NCBI GenBank assembly: GCA_025141015.1
Contig: CP081098.1
Span: forward strand, 2,672,501 to 2,736,500
Source: Rhodobacteraceae bacterium M382
Lineage (GTDB): Bacteria > Pseudomonadota > Alphaproteobacteria > Rhodobacterales > Rhodobacteraceae
Length of the DNA: 64,000 bases
Reading direction: 5' to 3'
Part shown: piece after piece, positions 8,019 to 16,958 of the stretch
Position numbering within the stretch: position 1 is the first letter of the stretch
How the letters are laid out: each line of letters begins with the position of its first letter
The notes under the pieces: generated by a model
Told to the model about the DNA's origin: nothing
Databases searched by the model: none
The model's input: the letters and a program-made list of their open reading frames with translations, nothing else
Made by a program: the position numbers and the translations under genes

Positions 8019-8945
8019 ATGCGCCGACTACCACCGTTGAAATCACTACAGGCCTTTGAATCGGCCGCCCGATGGTTGAGTTTTTCTAAGGCCGCGGATG
8101 AGCTGTTTGTCACCCCTGCGGCCATCAGTCTACAGATCAAGCAGCTCGAAAATTATTTGGGGGTGCCCCTGTTTCATCGCAAGACACGGTCGGTTCAGCT
8201 GACCGAAGAGGCCAAGGCCGTGTTGCCTCTGGTCAGTGACGGTTTTGACTCTCTCGCCGAAGCCATCGACCGGCTGACCCAAAACGAGGCTTCGGGCGTG
8301 TTGACGGTCAGCAGTGTGCCGACTTTTGCCATCAAATGGCTGCTGCAGCGATTGCCACATTTTTCCCGCCTATACCCCGACATTGATGTCAGGCTGGATG
8401 CGTCGCTGGAAATCCGTGACTTTGACCGGGACGGGATAGACGTCGGTATTCGCCTCGGAGTCGGTCGGTATCCCAACCTGACAACCACGCGTATCCTGAA
8501 CGAAGAAGTCAGCCCGGTATGCAGCCCAAAACTCTTGTCGGGTGCCCACCCTTTGCAAACCCCCGATGACCTGCATCACCATCGCCTAATCCATGTGGAT
8601 TGGGGCAAGGTCAGCGGTCAAATCCCGGATTGGGAAATGTGGACAACGGCCGCAGGGATCGATTCCGTCAGGATCGGACACGGACCCCGCTTTACCGTCG
8701 AGAACATGGCCATCGAGGCAGCGATCAGCGGCGAAGGCGTTGCGCTGGTCAGCCATTCTGCGGTTGCGGATGATCTGAGAGCTGGGCGATTGGTCAAGCC
8801 ATTTGACCTGACCCTTAAAACCGATATCGCCTACTGGCTCGTCCACCCACCCAAAAACCTGCGCAGGGCAAAGGTGAAAGCGTTTTGTGATTGGCTAGTG
8901 GCCGAAGTCGAGGCCGACAAGGGGCCAGCGTCTAGCCCGCTCTGA
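8019..8945 (+). CDS. LysR-type transcriptional regulator (GcvA-like)
   Basis: 308-residue DNA-binding regulator. The N-terminal winged helix-turn-helix spans about 5-65 (LKSLQAFESAARWLSFSKAA, TPAAISLQIKQLENYLG), followed by the effector-binding domain from about residue 95. The opening MRRLPPLKSLQAFE and phrases such as LFHRKTRSVQLTEEA and DGIDVGIRLGVGRYP match the GcvA/AmpR subgroup. The effector is unknown. Its likely target is the divergent small gene at 7762-7884, its own promoter, or both. The ATG lies in an AT-rich promoter region (7930-8015). Confidence 0.9.
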   Translation: MRRLPPLKSLQAFESAARWLSFSKAADELFVTPAAISLQIKQLENYLGVPLFHRKTRSVQLTEEAKAVLPLVSDGFDSLAEAIDRLTQNEASGVLTVSSVPTFAIKWLLQRLPHFSRLYPDIDVRLDASLEIRDFDRDGIDVGIRLGVGRYPNLTTTRILNEEVSPVCSPKLLSGAHPLQTPDDLHHHRLIHVDWGKVSGQIPDWEMWTTAAGIDSVRIGHGPRFTVENMAIEAAISGEGVALVSHSAVADDLRAGRLVKPFDLTLKTDIAYWLVHPPKNLRRAKVKAFCDWLVAEVEADKGPASSPL

Positions 8946-9158
8946 TGTGGGCAGCGTCATACCCCGGAACGTGCAGGCGCTTCGCTCTGCTCGGTCACGT
9001 TCTCCGCCTTAAAAAGATCGAAACCGAAATAGTCAGATGTTTGACCAGGTGTAACTGGCGTGGCTCCCGTCCCCACGCCCTGCCCCCCGCGCGACCAACG
9101 TGATACCGGAACATCGAACCGTCAGCGACACCCCCTCCCGCCCACTGGAGAACAGAAA

Positions 9159-9623
9159 ATGCCCATAGCAATTGTCACGAGCTTGCTGCATGCCATCCCC
9201 GCGATTTTGGCAGAAGACACCGGCCAGGGCCTGATTGCCCGCCTGCAGGGGGTGCACAAGGCCCCAGAGCTGACAGATGAACATTCCGCGCGGATCTGGC
9301 TACAGAGCCTGCCCGCCCCATCTGGTTGGTTTGTTTCCATCGAAGAAGCCAAGGCGCATGTACAGCGCTGTCATCAGGGCCCCCCGACCATCCCCGGCGC
9401 AACCATTCGCGAAGCGCGCGAAGCGCTCGGCATGGCCAGGGATGCCTTTGCGGAGGCGCTGGGGATTGGCGGCAACAGCAACACCCGACATAAAACCATC
9501 TTTGATATCGAGCGAGAGGCGATCAACAAAAGCAGCGGCAAACCCCGCGTCCTGAACCCGCAAGCGGTGCAACGCCTGCAAGCGCTGATGGCAGAACGCG
9601 GGTTGGATCTGTTAGGGGATTGA
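9159..9623 (+). CDS. Small helix-turn-helix protein
   Basis: 154 residues. The C-terminal half contains an Xre/Cro-type helix-turn-helix: GATIREAREALGMARDAFAEALG (about 81-103), then a region expected to hold the recognition helix and RHKTIFDIEREA. The N-terminal half is not recognised. The ATG at 9159 is chosen because CTGGAGAAC lies just upstream; the open frame extends further 5' only as proline-rich low-quality sequence. No partner toxin or obvious operon partner is adjacent, so it may be a lone regulator. DNA binding is likely; the target is unknown. Confidence 0.65.
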   Translation: MPIAIVTSLLHAIPAILAEDTGQGLIARLQGVHKAPELTDEHSARIWLQSLPAPSGWFVSIEEAKAHVQRCHQGPPTIPGATIREAREALGMARDAFAEALGIGGNSNTRHKTIFDIEREAINKSSGKPRVLNPQAVQRLQALMAERGLDLLGD

Positions 9624-9765
9624 CATAGCTTTCTAAATCGTTGCCTCGTTTTGGACACTCAGACAACGACAATTCATTCTCAAAACACCCCAAGATTATT
9701 GAACATCTCGCCTACCCAAGATAGGCGGGTACTATTGCGATGTAGTTTGACGACATTTGATCAGC

Positions 9766-9793
9766 TGTGCCTCACGAGCACTCGTGAGGCACA
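9766..9793. repeat. Perfect 13-bp inverted repeat with 2-nt centre
   Basis: TGTGCCTCACGAG (9766-9778) is followed by CA and its exact reverse complement (9781-9793), 33 nt upstream of the membrane protein ATG at 9827. No T-tract follows, so it looks more like an operator or extrudable cruciform than a terminator. It also lies downstream of the HTH gene at 9159-9623, whose product could be a ligand. Confidence 0.7.
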
Positions 9794-9826
9794 CTTTGCT
9801 AGCTAGTTATGTATGGGCCCGAGAAA

Positions 9827-10483
9827 ATGAAGATAAACTCAGTTGAAATTATCTCGCGTGCGACATTGCGTGCTGCAACTGCCACGCGAATCACGGCCTT
9901 AACCGGACTTGTCATAGCTGGCTACAACATCAAAATAGATTCAATTCCCGCACTTGGCATCAGCGTGCCAGATGAACGCATAACCGTTACAATTTTCCTT
10001 GCAGTCATCGCTTTTAATGTGGCCAATTTATGGGTGAGTTGGAACGACGATCGCATCAGCTATAAGGTTTGGGCAAGCAGGTTTGAGCAATTGCCTTCAA
10101 CCATTGATCAGCTTGAAACTCACGCCAAGGAAACCACGCTACATGAGATTCGCTTAGATCTCGAACAATTGGTAGCCGAAATTCAAACCGAAGAATCAAA
10201 GACCGCAGCGAATGAAAATCGCATTAAACACGCCAATGACATCCTAAAACAATTCAAACAATTTGTTCTCAGTGTTGATGGCCTCATAAAAGACGCGGGG
10301 AAGCACTACAAAGACCTCAAGAATCCGGTAAAATTTCACTTTGTATGGTGGACTTTTGGGATCCCGTTCATCTTAGCAGTGGCAGCATGTGTCGCTTTAA
10401 TTTGGCAGTTCGGCGTTGTTCTTCCGTTTTCATCTGAAGCGCATTTAGCCGCCGAAGTCCCGGCACCCAAACTCGACCAGTAG
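9827..10483 (+). CDS. Membrane protein with central coiled coil, unknown function
   Basis: 218 residues from an ATG at 9827 that follows GAGAA (an ATG at 9809 would add 6 residues). Two N-terminal membrane helices (about 22-38 and 55-75, ITVTIFLAVIAFNVANLWVSW) are followed by a charged, helical, probably coiled-coil region (about 85-165; EQLVAEIQTEESKTAANENRI) and a C-terminal membrane helix (about 177-200, FVWWTFGIPFILAVAACVALIW). The layout of a coiled coil between membrane segments is reminiscent of SLATT or sensor-type membrane proteins, but no family is recognised. AT content is higher than in the core operons, suggesting an acquired gene. Confidence 0.7.
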   Translation: MKINSVEIISRATLRAATATRITALTGLVIAGYNIKIDSIPALGISVPDERITVTIFLAVIAFNVANLWVSWNDDRISYKVWASRFEQLPSTIDQLETHAKETTLHEIRLDLEQLVAEIQTEESKTAANENRIKHANDILKQFKQFVLSVDGLIKDAGKHYKDLKNPVKFHFVWWTFGIPFILAVAACVALIWQFGVVLPFSSEAHLAAEVPAPKLDQ

Positions 10484-10560
10484 AGTAATCGCTATATCAC
10501 ATTGCGACCTTCCAACGCCTGATTGAGCTGACGCCAAAAGACCGCAAAATACCGACAGTC

Positions 10561-10755
10561 TCAGCGGTCGTCAGCGTTTCGGTTCCGTCCAATATTCAGC
10601 GCCAGGACGTTCGGAACACGAGGCGTGCCGTCAACGATCCGGTCGTCTGTTTTTGTCGGTATCAGCGCCATCACAGCCGACGCAGCGGTGACCAGTCCGG
10701 TGACCGCTGTGACCCAAGCGGGCGCGGCGTTCAGCAGATCAACCAGAGTATTCTT
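10561..10755 (-). pseudogene. Remnant of a small phage holin-like gene
   Basis: On the minus strand a frame of about 60 codons encodes LVDLLNAAPAWVTAVTGLV, a hydrophobic helix ending near MALIPTKTDD, then VPNVLALNIGRNRNADDR before TGA at 10561. A short hydrophobic segment followed by the PTKxDD turn and a LALN(F/I)G ending is a pattern I associate with small prophage membrane (holin-like) proteins of Rhodobacterales. No start codon lies in this frame; a GTG with AGGA upstream near 10760 is in the neighbouring frame, so a one-base change has probably broken the gene. Confidence 0.45.
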
Positions 10756-10965
10756 CGTTCACTTCCTATCAGGAGTGGTTGAGAAGAAGCGCGAAGTCAT
10801 CGTGGTAACCCGCGAATAACAGGTGCAATGACACCGTTACCACTATCCTTTTGCAAGCTGGTAAAACCCGAAAATAGGCGCCAAGGCCATTCTCTGCGTC
10901 TTGCATTATGCCAACCGCAAACGGCGCGCTCTGGCTACCTTGGCGCTGCCGCGAAGGTCTTGCAG

Positions 10966-11067
10966 TTACAGATGCAGACCCATGCTTCGCACGACTGCAA
11001 CAAGCCCAACACATTCTGTGTTGAACCGGATGGCCTGTTCTAGAGTGAAGGCCTGACGACGCGTCAT
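10966..11067 (-). CDS. Very short ORF (33 aa), doubtful
   Basis: ATG at 11067 follows AGGAG at good spacing and encodes MTRRQAFTLEQAIRFNTECV and 13 more residues to TAA at 10966. The MxRRxAFT opening resembles the N-terminus of small phage proteins, so this may be the head of a truncated gene in the decayed segment 10484-11840. The remaining sequence of 10756-11277 shows nothing recognisable. Confidence 0.25.
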   Translation of the reverse strand: MTRRQAFTLEQAIRFNTECVGLVAVVRSMGLHL

Positions 11068-11277
11068 GCCATGCGCTCCTGATTTCTGCAGGCCGTGGTC
11101 TCAAGACCCGATTGAAACTCATTCGTTGCCACGTGTGGTGCGGCCGTCTTGATCCACCGGATATCTGTCCTGCGAATGCTGTGCTCCTGGTGTCAGTTAT
11201 CGTGCACGTGATACCAACGCATCTGTCTTTCTCATCCAGTTTGAATATGCCTGATCCTAGATGTATGCCGATTTGAC

Positions 11278-11640
11278 CTATTGGTCAGAAATCTTTTCCC
11301 GTGTGTCGGCGGCGGTTCGCAAAGACTTAGGCAGCCAGTGCCCCGTTCCCAATCCGTCTCCAAGCGTTACAAGACGCTGGCGTAAACCCGTCGGCAACCG
11401 CAATCCGCCGCGAAGCTCAAACGCTTCGTGGTGCACGGTGAACTGCCCCTTTTTCGCGTCGCGACAGACTTCCGCCACGTCGTCATAAAAGGTTCTGGGG
11501 CCACAAAAGAACACATCAACCTTGCCGGGAATGTCGCGCATAAGACGCATCAGCTGGTGGGGTTTTGGTCTCCCGGTTCGCTCAGTTTCGATGATTTTCA
11601 GCGACACGGTTTCGGGGGGGTTGCCCGCAAACGTTTCGAG
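11278..11640 (-). pseudogene. C-terminal fragment of a ferredoxin/ferric reductase-like NAD-binding domain
   Basis: The frame encodes the end of an FNR-type NAD-binding domain: GKVDVFFCGPRTFYDDV, with the FCGP nucleotide-binding motif, then GQFTVHHEAFELR, matching the (F)HxExFxxR ending of ferric reductase-like oxidoreductases. The usual protein would stop just after this. Here the frame runs on for about 40 residues of unrelated arginine-rich sequence to 11278. Nothing of the FAD domain or membrane part is found upstream, where a Sir2-like fragment abuts directly. It is a truncated relic. Confidence 0.6.
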
Positions 11641-11645
11641 TGCAC

Positions 11646-11819
11646 ATCAGCATGACATGGGGTATGGCACCGCAGCAATTCACTGTCGCCTCAAGGCGAA
11701 TATTTCCGGTCCGCGTCAAACCCGTTTTTGTGGAAGTACCGGCCCACATTTGAAGTCATCACAAAGCCATCTTTTCCAGCGACCAGCGATAGGAGCGTTT
11801 GATGGACCGATGTTGGCTT
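11646..11819 (-). pseudogene. Sir2-family (sirtuin-like) gene fragment with an internal stop
   Basis: Minus strand: KPTSVHQTLLSLVAGKDGF, VMTSNVGRYFHKNGFDADR, KYSP, then TGA (11691-11693), then in the same frame GDSELLRCHTPCHAD. The TSNVDxxFxKaGFd segment and the following (h/q)GdxxxxQCxxPCH zinc-site segment are characteristic of a Sir2 subgroup, but the conserved Asp of SNVD is Gly and a stop splits the two halves. Only about 58 codons remain, and the sequence abuts the reductase fragment. Decayed gene; function lost. Confidence 0.55.
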
Positions 11820-12063
11820 TGCCGGGTAAACGCTCCTAGCCGTGATGTTTGCACGCCTCTCTACCTCACAGGATATGAGTCTGTCCCGACGTCGCCGGTC
11901 TCGGCAAAAACGCACGATCATTTTGCATCGCAATCCCAAAGCGCTTGGTCGCTTAAGGAAACAGACCAGGGGCATGGGATCCTCTTGTGAGCAAGACATA
12001 GCAAGGAAACTGTTTGCGAAAAATCGCTTTAATCATGCATTGATATTCCCTATTAATCGGATA
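11820..12063. other. Intergenic stretch before a LysR gene
   Basis: No gene recognised. The frame of the LysR gene stays open here, but its codons are arginine- and serine-rich without family similarity. AT content rises sharply at 12025-12063, the probable promoter region of the LysR gene. Confidence 0.4.
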
Positions 12064-12948
12064 ATGAAAATAGATGATGTTGAACTCTTCCAGCGTATTG
12101 TTTCGCTAGGCTCCGTGTCAGCGGGAGGACGTGCTTGTGGTTTAACCGCGACCGTCGCAAGCGATCGTCTTAAACGGCTGGAGGCAGATTTGGGGTGTAC
12201 GCTTCTGAACAGAACAACACGCTCAATCTCAATGACAGGAGACGGAGAGCGTTTTTTGCAGCATGCAGCGGAGCTTTTGCGGGTTTATGAAAGTGCAAGA
12301 CATAGTGTCGGAACGAAATCCGTTACGCCAACAGGATACCTGCACGTTGCTGCCCCTGCGCTTTTCGCTCGAAAGTTCTTGTCCGATCCAATCCATCGCT
12401 ACCTAGTGAAGTATCCAGATGTGCGCGTTAAGCTCATGGCGTCGGACGAAGTTCAGAACTACACAATGGATGGCATCGATGTTGCTATTCGCATCGGGAA
12501 ATTGGCGGACTGCAGCTTGATTGCACGCAAGCTCGGCGAGAACCACCGCGTCCTTTGCGCTTCGCCTTCATATCTGCAGAGGTCCGGAACACCCAAACAT
12601 CCCAATGAACTCAGTGAGCACGAGTGCATCGTGTTTATGGGCGAGGACAGTTGGCACCTAAAAACTGCGATCGACGACGTTCGAGTCAAAGTCTCGGGGC
12701 GCCTCGAAACAAACAGCGCAGACATGGCGACGCAAGCAGCGTTGAACGGACAGGGCATTGCCTTGCGATCGTTGTGGGATGTCGCCGACGACCTTCAAGC
12801 GGGACGTCTCGTCCAAGTTCTGCCCGAGTACGACGTACCCAATGACTTGGCGATTTATGCAATTTACCCCCCCGGCCGTTTCATTTCGCTGGCCGCGAAA
12901 TCCTTTGTGGAATTGGTTCGGCAGAACGTGAAGTCCATTGGCCAGTGA
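12064..12948 (+). CDS. LysR-type transcriptional regulator
   Basis: 294 residues starting MKIDDVELFQRIVSLGSVSA, the usual LysR opening. The helix-turn-helix is about 3-60 (FQRIVSLGSVSAGGRACGLT, ATVASDRLKRLEADLGCTLL). The effector domain follows from about 85, with DGIDVAIRIGKLADCSLIARK as in the CrgA/DmlR-like subgroup. The ATG at 12064 is preferred to the longer open frame because LysR similarity begins exactly there; the ribosome site is weak. It is 48 nt upstream of the AEC transporter in the same direction, so it may regulate that gene or be co-transcribed with it. Confidence 0.88.
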   Translation: MKIDDVELFQRIVSLGSVSAGGRACGLTATVASDRLKRLEADLGCTLLNRTTRSISMTGDGERFLQHAAELLRVYESARHSVGTKSVTPTGYLHVAAPALFARKFLSDPIHRYLVKYPDVRVKLMASDEVQNYTMDGIDVAIRIGKLADCSLIARKLGENHRVLCASPSYLQRSGTPKHPNELSEHECIVFMGEDSWHLKTAIDDVRVKVSGRLETNSADMATQAALNGQGIALRSLWDVADDLQAGRLVQVLPEYDVPNDLAIYAIYPPGRFISLAAKSFVELVRQNVKSIGQ

Positions 12949-12996
12949 ACAAACCAAAACAGTTGCTGAATCTAGCCAGTCAGAGAAAGCCACGAA

Positions 12997-13938
12997 ATGG
13001 ACACCTTGATCAATGTTGTCGTGCCGGTCTTCGCCATTGTCCTGGCGGGTTATCTCTCTGGCTATCTGCGCGTATTGGGTGAGGATTCAGCTTTCGCACT
13101 TAATCGCTTTGTCTACTATTTTGCTCTTCCACCGCTATTGTTTGCCTTCACTGCAAGAGCGCCCATTGATGAGATTTTCAACTGGCCCTTCATTTTTAGC
13201 TTCTTATTGGGCACAGCGCTCACCTTGATCATCGCACTGTTGATCGGTCGTTATGTCCTAAGACGGAGCGACACAGGTGAATTGGCTCTTCTGAGCCTAT
13301 CCAGTGTGTTCGCCAATACTGCGTACATGGGCATTCCGCTTTTTGCGACAGCATTTGGGCCGAATGGCACCCTGCCAGCCATCATTGCGACGCTTGCTGG
13401 AAACACACTCCTGATCGGTGGGACCGTCGCGACCTTGGAGGCCGCGAGGAGCAATTCGGTCAACGGAGCGCAGGCCATCTTGCATGTCTTGCGGACGCTG
13501 ATTCGCAATCCGCTCCTGGTTTCGCCAGTACTCGGGATAGCGGTGTCATTCACCGATCAAGACATACCTATACCGATTGGCAACTTTCTTGATTTGATGG
13601 CCGCTTCCGCCGGTCCCGTTGCTTTGTTTGCTTTGGGATTATCGTTGGTTGGCCGAAAGCTCCTGGGCGACGCCACCGAAGTCTCTTGCTTGGTTTTCCT
13701 GAAGCTAGTGCTGCACCCGGCAATCACCTTCCTTCTGGTCACATACGTCTTTGTAATGGAAGCTGAGTGGGCGCAGGCCGCAGTCATCCTATCGGCACTA
13801 CCAGCAGGCGCATTGGTTTTTGTCGTGGCCCAACAATACGACGTCTATGTTCAGCGGGCATCCTCAGCGATCATCGTGTCAACGGCACTGTCAGTTGTAA
13901 CAGTTTCAGTGGTGCTTTTGTTCTACCAAATCAGTTGA
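12997..13938 (+). CDS. AEC family (auxin efflux carrier-like) transporter
   Basis: 313-residue inner-membrane transporter with about ten predicted helices (for example VVVPVFAIVLAGYLSGYL at 8-25 and FIFSFLLGTALTLIIALLIG around 68-87). Family landmarks are the N-terminal VVPVFAIVLAGY, NRFVYYFALPPLLF, and FANTAYMGIPL in the middle unwound helix. AEC carriers move organic acids (malate, malonate) or related anions; bacterial members are often secondary carriers near LysR genes. Substrate unknown. Probably controlled by the LysR gene just upstream. Confidence 0.88.
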   Translation: MDTLINVVVPVFAIVLAGYLSGYLRVLGEDSAFALNRFVYYFALPPLLFAFTARAPIDEIFNWPFIFSFLLGTALTLIIALLIGRYVLRRSDTGELALLSLSSVFANTAYMGIPLFATAFGPNGTLPAIIATLAGNTLLIGGTVATLEAARSNSVNGAQAILHVLRTLIRNPLLVSPVLGIAVSFTDQDIPIPIGNFLDLMAASAGPVALFALGLSLVGRKLLGDATEVSCLVFLKLVLHPAITFLLVTYVFVMEAEWAQAAVILSALPAGALVFVVAQQYDVYVQRASSAIIVSTALSVVTVSVVLLFYQIS

Positions 13939-14140
13939 ACCTGTATGAACTCAGGTGGGTTCGATACGGCATTTGCCCCGAATGACCAATCGCTAGACAG
14001 AGTAAAAAGTATTCACCTTCAAAGACTTCAATCTCCATATCGATCTTTGGGGCATGTATCAGCACTGCTGCAAGGGTTGGCGGTCACATTGGTTTGGCCC
14101 AGAGCGGAACAGCGAATGTGACCCGCGATAAAGGCCGATG

Positions 14141-14713
14141 TCAGATGTCCTTGTTCTGTGGATACAGCCAGTTTCTGAGGAGCTTGCTGGCCCACGGCAT
14201 CAGTGGATAAGTGAGCAATATCGACAGGACGGCGACTGTTACAAGTGTCGCCATCAAATCATTGAGCCTGCTGTTGATCGGATCCAGAATCGGGCCGAGA
14301 AGCAAGATTGATGGATAGACAACCAAGATGCTCAGAACCACCTGCTTCCAGAACGCTGGCGGCGCTTCGGAAACCAGTGCCTTTGGCCGATCAAACCAAA
14401 GTTCAATACCCGAGGCCTGCTGAGCATCATGCTCAGCGATCAGATCCTGAAGCCTAACCATCCACTGGGTATGCACTTGCGAAGTCGTCCAGGCATTGAC
14501 GTTGGCTTGATTATCGAACTTCAAGAGCGTGATATATTCCGGATTACTTGGATCGGATGGCTTGATGATATCCACATCCAGAAACCCGTCGAATGTCCGC
14601 ACATCCGAGTGTACTCCCTGCAGCCAGTTTTCGTATTCATCCGTTTTTCCAGGCTTGACCCGATCTGAAAACATCAGCGTTATTGGGGCACCCGCTGTAA
14701 TTCTATCATCCAT
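14141..14713 (-). CDS. ABM-domain (antibiotic biosynthesis monooxygenase-like) membrane protein
   Basis: 190 residues. Residues about 8-105 form a ferredoxin-like dimeric alpha-beta barrel of the ABM superfamily (MFSDRVKPGKTDEYENWLQG, then the later GFLDVDIIKP). Two membrane helices follow (about 125-145, VVLSILVVYPSILLLGPIL; and about 155-173). ABM domains with a two-helix tail are common in proteobacteria; function is unknown, and enzymatic activity cannot be inferred. It lies 89 nt downstream of the metallo-hydrolase gene on the same strand and is probably co-transcribed. Confidence 0.8.
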   Translation of the reverse strand: MDDRITAGAPITLMFSDRVKPGKTDEYENWLQGVHSDVRTFDGFLDVDIIKPSDPSNPEYITLLKFDNQANVNAWTTSQVHTQWMVRLQDLIAEHDAQQASGIELWFDRPKALVSEAPPAFWKQVVLSILVVYPSILLLGPILDPINSRLNDLMATLVTVAVLSILLTYPLMPWASKLLRNWLYPQNKDI

Positions 14714-14802
14714 AATCTTTCTCCCCTGCCAGAAATTGGACGCATACGTCAGACGAAGTATGCGCCCAATGCATTAGCCCCAGGCCGCCCGCAGTGTTCT
14801 GG

Positions 14803-15624
14803 TTACGCGGCGATCTTCGCGTTCACAGAGTTCAGCAACAAGAAGTCCGCTTCTTTGTGATCAGGATAAAGCGCCTTCATCTTGTCCATCGCCTCTTCGC
14901 GGCTGGACGCCGCTGCAACGGTTGCCTGGAAGTCTTCGAGATATTTGTGAACTTTACCGAACAACGAGACGTCGGTCTGTGGGCCGTGCCCTGGGTAGAT
15001 CTTCAGGTCGCCAGCGGAATACTTCGCCTGGAATTTTTCCAGCTGCGTTTTCCAGTTTTCGATATGGGCGTCTTCGATGGCCACCCACATATGCACGCCG
15101 TTGTAGCAGAAATCGCCGGTGAAAAACGCATTCAGATCCTTGCTGAAGATCGTTGTGAGGTGCTCGCATTCCGCGCCGTTATACTCGCTTTGCACGTCAA
15201 GCACCGCGCCATCCGACAGCTTCAATTCGGCTGATGGCAAGACATTGATGGTGTTTTCATAATCAAAACCGTCAGGGGCAGATTCCGATTTGACCTTCAT
15301 CGCGGGCTCGGCGTCCAGCCAGCCGACGCCTTCCATGAACTTCGAAAACGCGATGATATCGTCTTTGATTTCTTGCCGCGAGACCACAACCTCTGCCGAG
15401 GGAAAGGCCTTTGTAAGCACATTCAGACCGATGTAGTGGTCGGCATGCCCGTGGGTGACGAGGATACGCGTCAGGTGCTTGCCAGTGGATTTGACAAATT
15501 CGGCCAGCTTCGCAGCTTCTTCGCTGTTGCGTAGACAGTCAACCAAAACAGCACTGTTGTTGTCCGTGAAGAGATAGGAATTCACGTTGGCTTCAACGCC
15601 GTGATATACATCTAGGTTCAGCAT
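14803..15624 (-). CDS. Metallo-beta-lactamase fold hydrolase
   Basis: 273 residues. The zinc motif HxHxDH is present as THGHADH (about 58-64). The downstream metal ligands are consistent with GDFCYNGVHMW (Asp around 170) and YPGHGPQTD (His around 214). No signal peptide is seen, so it is probably cytoplasmic. The family covers hydrolases of thioesters, lactones and lactams, and the substrate cannot be told. Upstream is a 515-nt non-coding region; downstream is the ABM-domain gene. Confidence 0.88.
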   Translation of the reverse strand: MLNLDVYHGVEANVNSYLFTDNNSAVLVDCLRNSEEAAKLAEFVKSTGKHLTRILVTHGHADHYIGLNVLTKAFPSAEVVVSRQEIKDDIIAFSKFMEGVGWLDAEPAMKVKSESAPDGFDYENTINVLPSAELKLSDGAVLDVQSEYNGAECEHLTTIFSKDLNAFFTGDFCYNGVHMWVAIEDAHIENWKTQLEKFQAKYSAGDLKIYPGHGPQTDVSLFGKVHKYLEDFQATVAAASSREEAMDKMKALYPDHKEADFLLLNSVNAKIAA

Positions 15625-16139
15625 TCTTTCGCTCCATTTGCTTGTTCAACGGTCGCTGCAATGCAGATGTAAGTGTCTGATTTTGCTGAGCCGTCAGCTT
15701 CAAATGACTCTTTGTATCCAAGGAAAACTATTCGGACAATGTGGTGAAAAACGGATTTACAATCCGCTTTTTACGGATAATCAGCCAAGACTCTGCTTGC
15801 CGATCTTCCCGAGTCCGATAGAGGAAAAATAAGTTGGGTGGCCGGTTTGGCGGCTTTGATGCAAAGTTCTGCATCGACATCATGGTCATATTGCAGGTGA
15901 ATGGCCGCTATTTTCCTTTGGCAAAAGCTTATTGCACCCGCAGCTGGCTTCCGGTCGATGCCGGCTGTTCCGAGACAGTCAACGTGAATTTCTCCATCTC
16001 ACAGATGTGGCGAACGACAAGATTGTCCCGGGTTGTACGATTTCGCATGTCGCGTGGCTTTGCAGGCGCAGCGAGTGTCTCCTCTGACGGGCCGCACCGC
16101 AGCACCCAACTAATGTGGCGAGTGACCGCAATGGGCAGG
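15625..16139. other. Non-coding region, no gene recognised
   Basis: The part next to the hydrolase (15640-15830) is AT-rich and probably holds its promoter. An inverted repeat CGGATTTACAATCCG lies near 15751. The remainder shows only unsupported short frames on both strands. Confidence 0.4.
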
Positions 16140-16958
16140 TCATTCCTCCGCCGGTGACACTGCGCGCTGATAGAGATGCCATGTGGTGTGGCCTAGGATC
16201 GGCAGAGTGAAGATCAGGCCCAGAAATCCCGGAACCATCGACAACAACATGGTGACCGATATGATCGACGCCCAGATGAGCATGACCGCCGGGTTCTCCG
16301 TAACAACGCGAATGGACGTGAGCATGGCGGAAACGAAATCGATTTCCCGGTCGAGCAGCAGGGGCATGGCGACGACGGTCACCGTGAACAGGACAGCGGA
16401 CAGAAACGCACCTGCGCAGGTGCCAATCGCAAGGAAGGTCCAGCCCTCTGGTGTGAAGAACACGGTGTTCAGGAACCCGCCGAGATCCGAGAAGGAAGCA
16501 TCCTGCAGGGTGATCGCCAGCCAAAGCCGAACCTGGTACATCCACACCCAGAATATGAACAGGGTGACAAAGGCCATCCAGCCCATCTCGCGCTTGCGTT
16601 GATTGGCCATGACGGTGAGGATGTCTGACCAGCCGAAGCTCTCTCCCTTCTGCGACCGACGCGACATTTCATAAAGCCCGGCGGCTGCGAAGGGGGCGAC
16701 CAGCGGAAAGCCGACAATGGCGGGAATGATCATCCAGATCTTGCCGAGCCAGACCAGGCTCCAAACAAGCAGGAGCCCGAAAACCGCAAAGAATAGACCG
16801 AAGAAGCCGCTCATGTAGGGGTGCGCAAGAAAGTCTGAAAACCCGGCTTTTAGAGATGTGGTGATATCCCCCGCAGTTACCTTGTTGACCATGGGCATGG
16901 TCGACCTCTGCAGCAAGAGATCATCCGGTGACCTGGGACCCGTGGACTTTGATGTCAC
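16140..16958 (-). CDS. DUF2189 family integral membrane protein
   Basis: 272 residues with about six membrane helices. After a short hydrophilic head comes GDITTSLKAGFSDFLAHPYMSGFFGLFF, the typical opening of DUF2189 proteins, then paired helices (LLVWSLVWLGKIWMIIPAIV) and PLLLDREIDFVSAMLTSIRVV. Function is unknown; the family is common in Rhodobacterales, sometimes next to cytochrome oxidase genes, which is not the case here. I chose the GTG at 16958 because AAGGAG is 6 nt upstream. ATGs at 16979 and 16898 are alternatives, and the much longer open frame has no similarity. Confidence 0.8.
   Translation of the reverse strand: MTSKSTGPRSPDDLLLQRSTMPMVNKVTAGDITTSLKAGFSDFLAHPYMSGFFGLFFAVFGLLLVWSLVWLGKIWMIIPAIVGFPLVAPFAAAGLYEMSRRSQKGESFGWSDILTVMANQRKREMGWMAFVTLFIFWVWMYQVRLWLAITLQDASFSDLGGFLNTVFFTPEGWTFLAIGTCAGAFLSAVLFTVTVVAMPLLLDREIDFVSAMLTSIRVVTENPAVMLIWASIISVTMLLSMVPGFLGLIFTLPILGHTTWHLYQRAVSPAEE

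Noticed and set aside
8946-9125. Minus-strand frame of about 50 codons (ends in SDYFGFDLFKAENV) near the LysR gene
   Set aside because: No start codon after the preceding stop, no family similarity; could be chance in GC-rich DNA.
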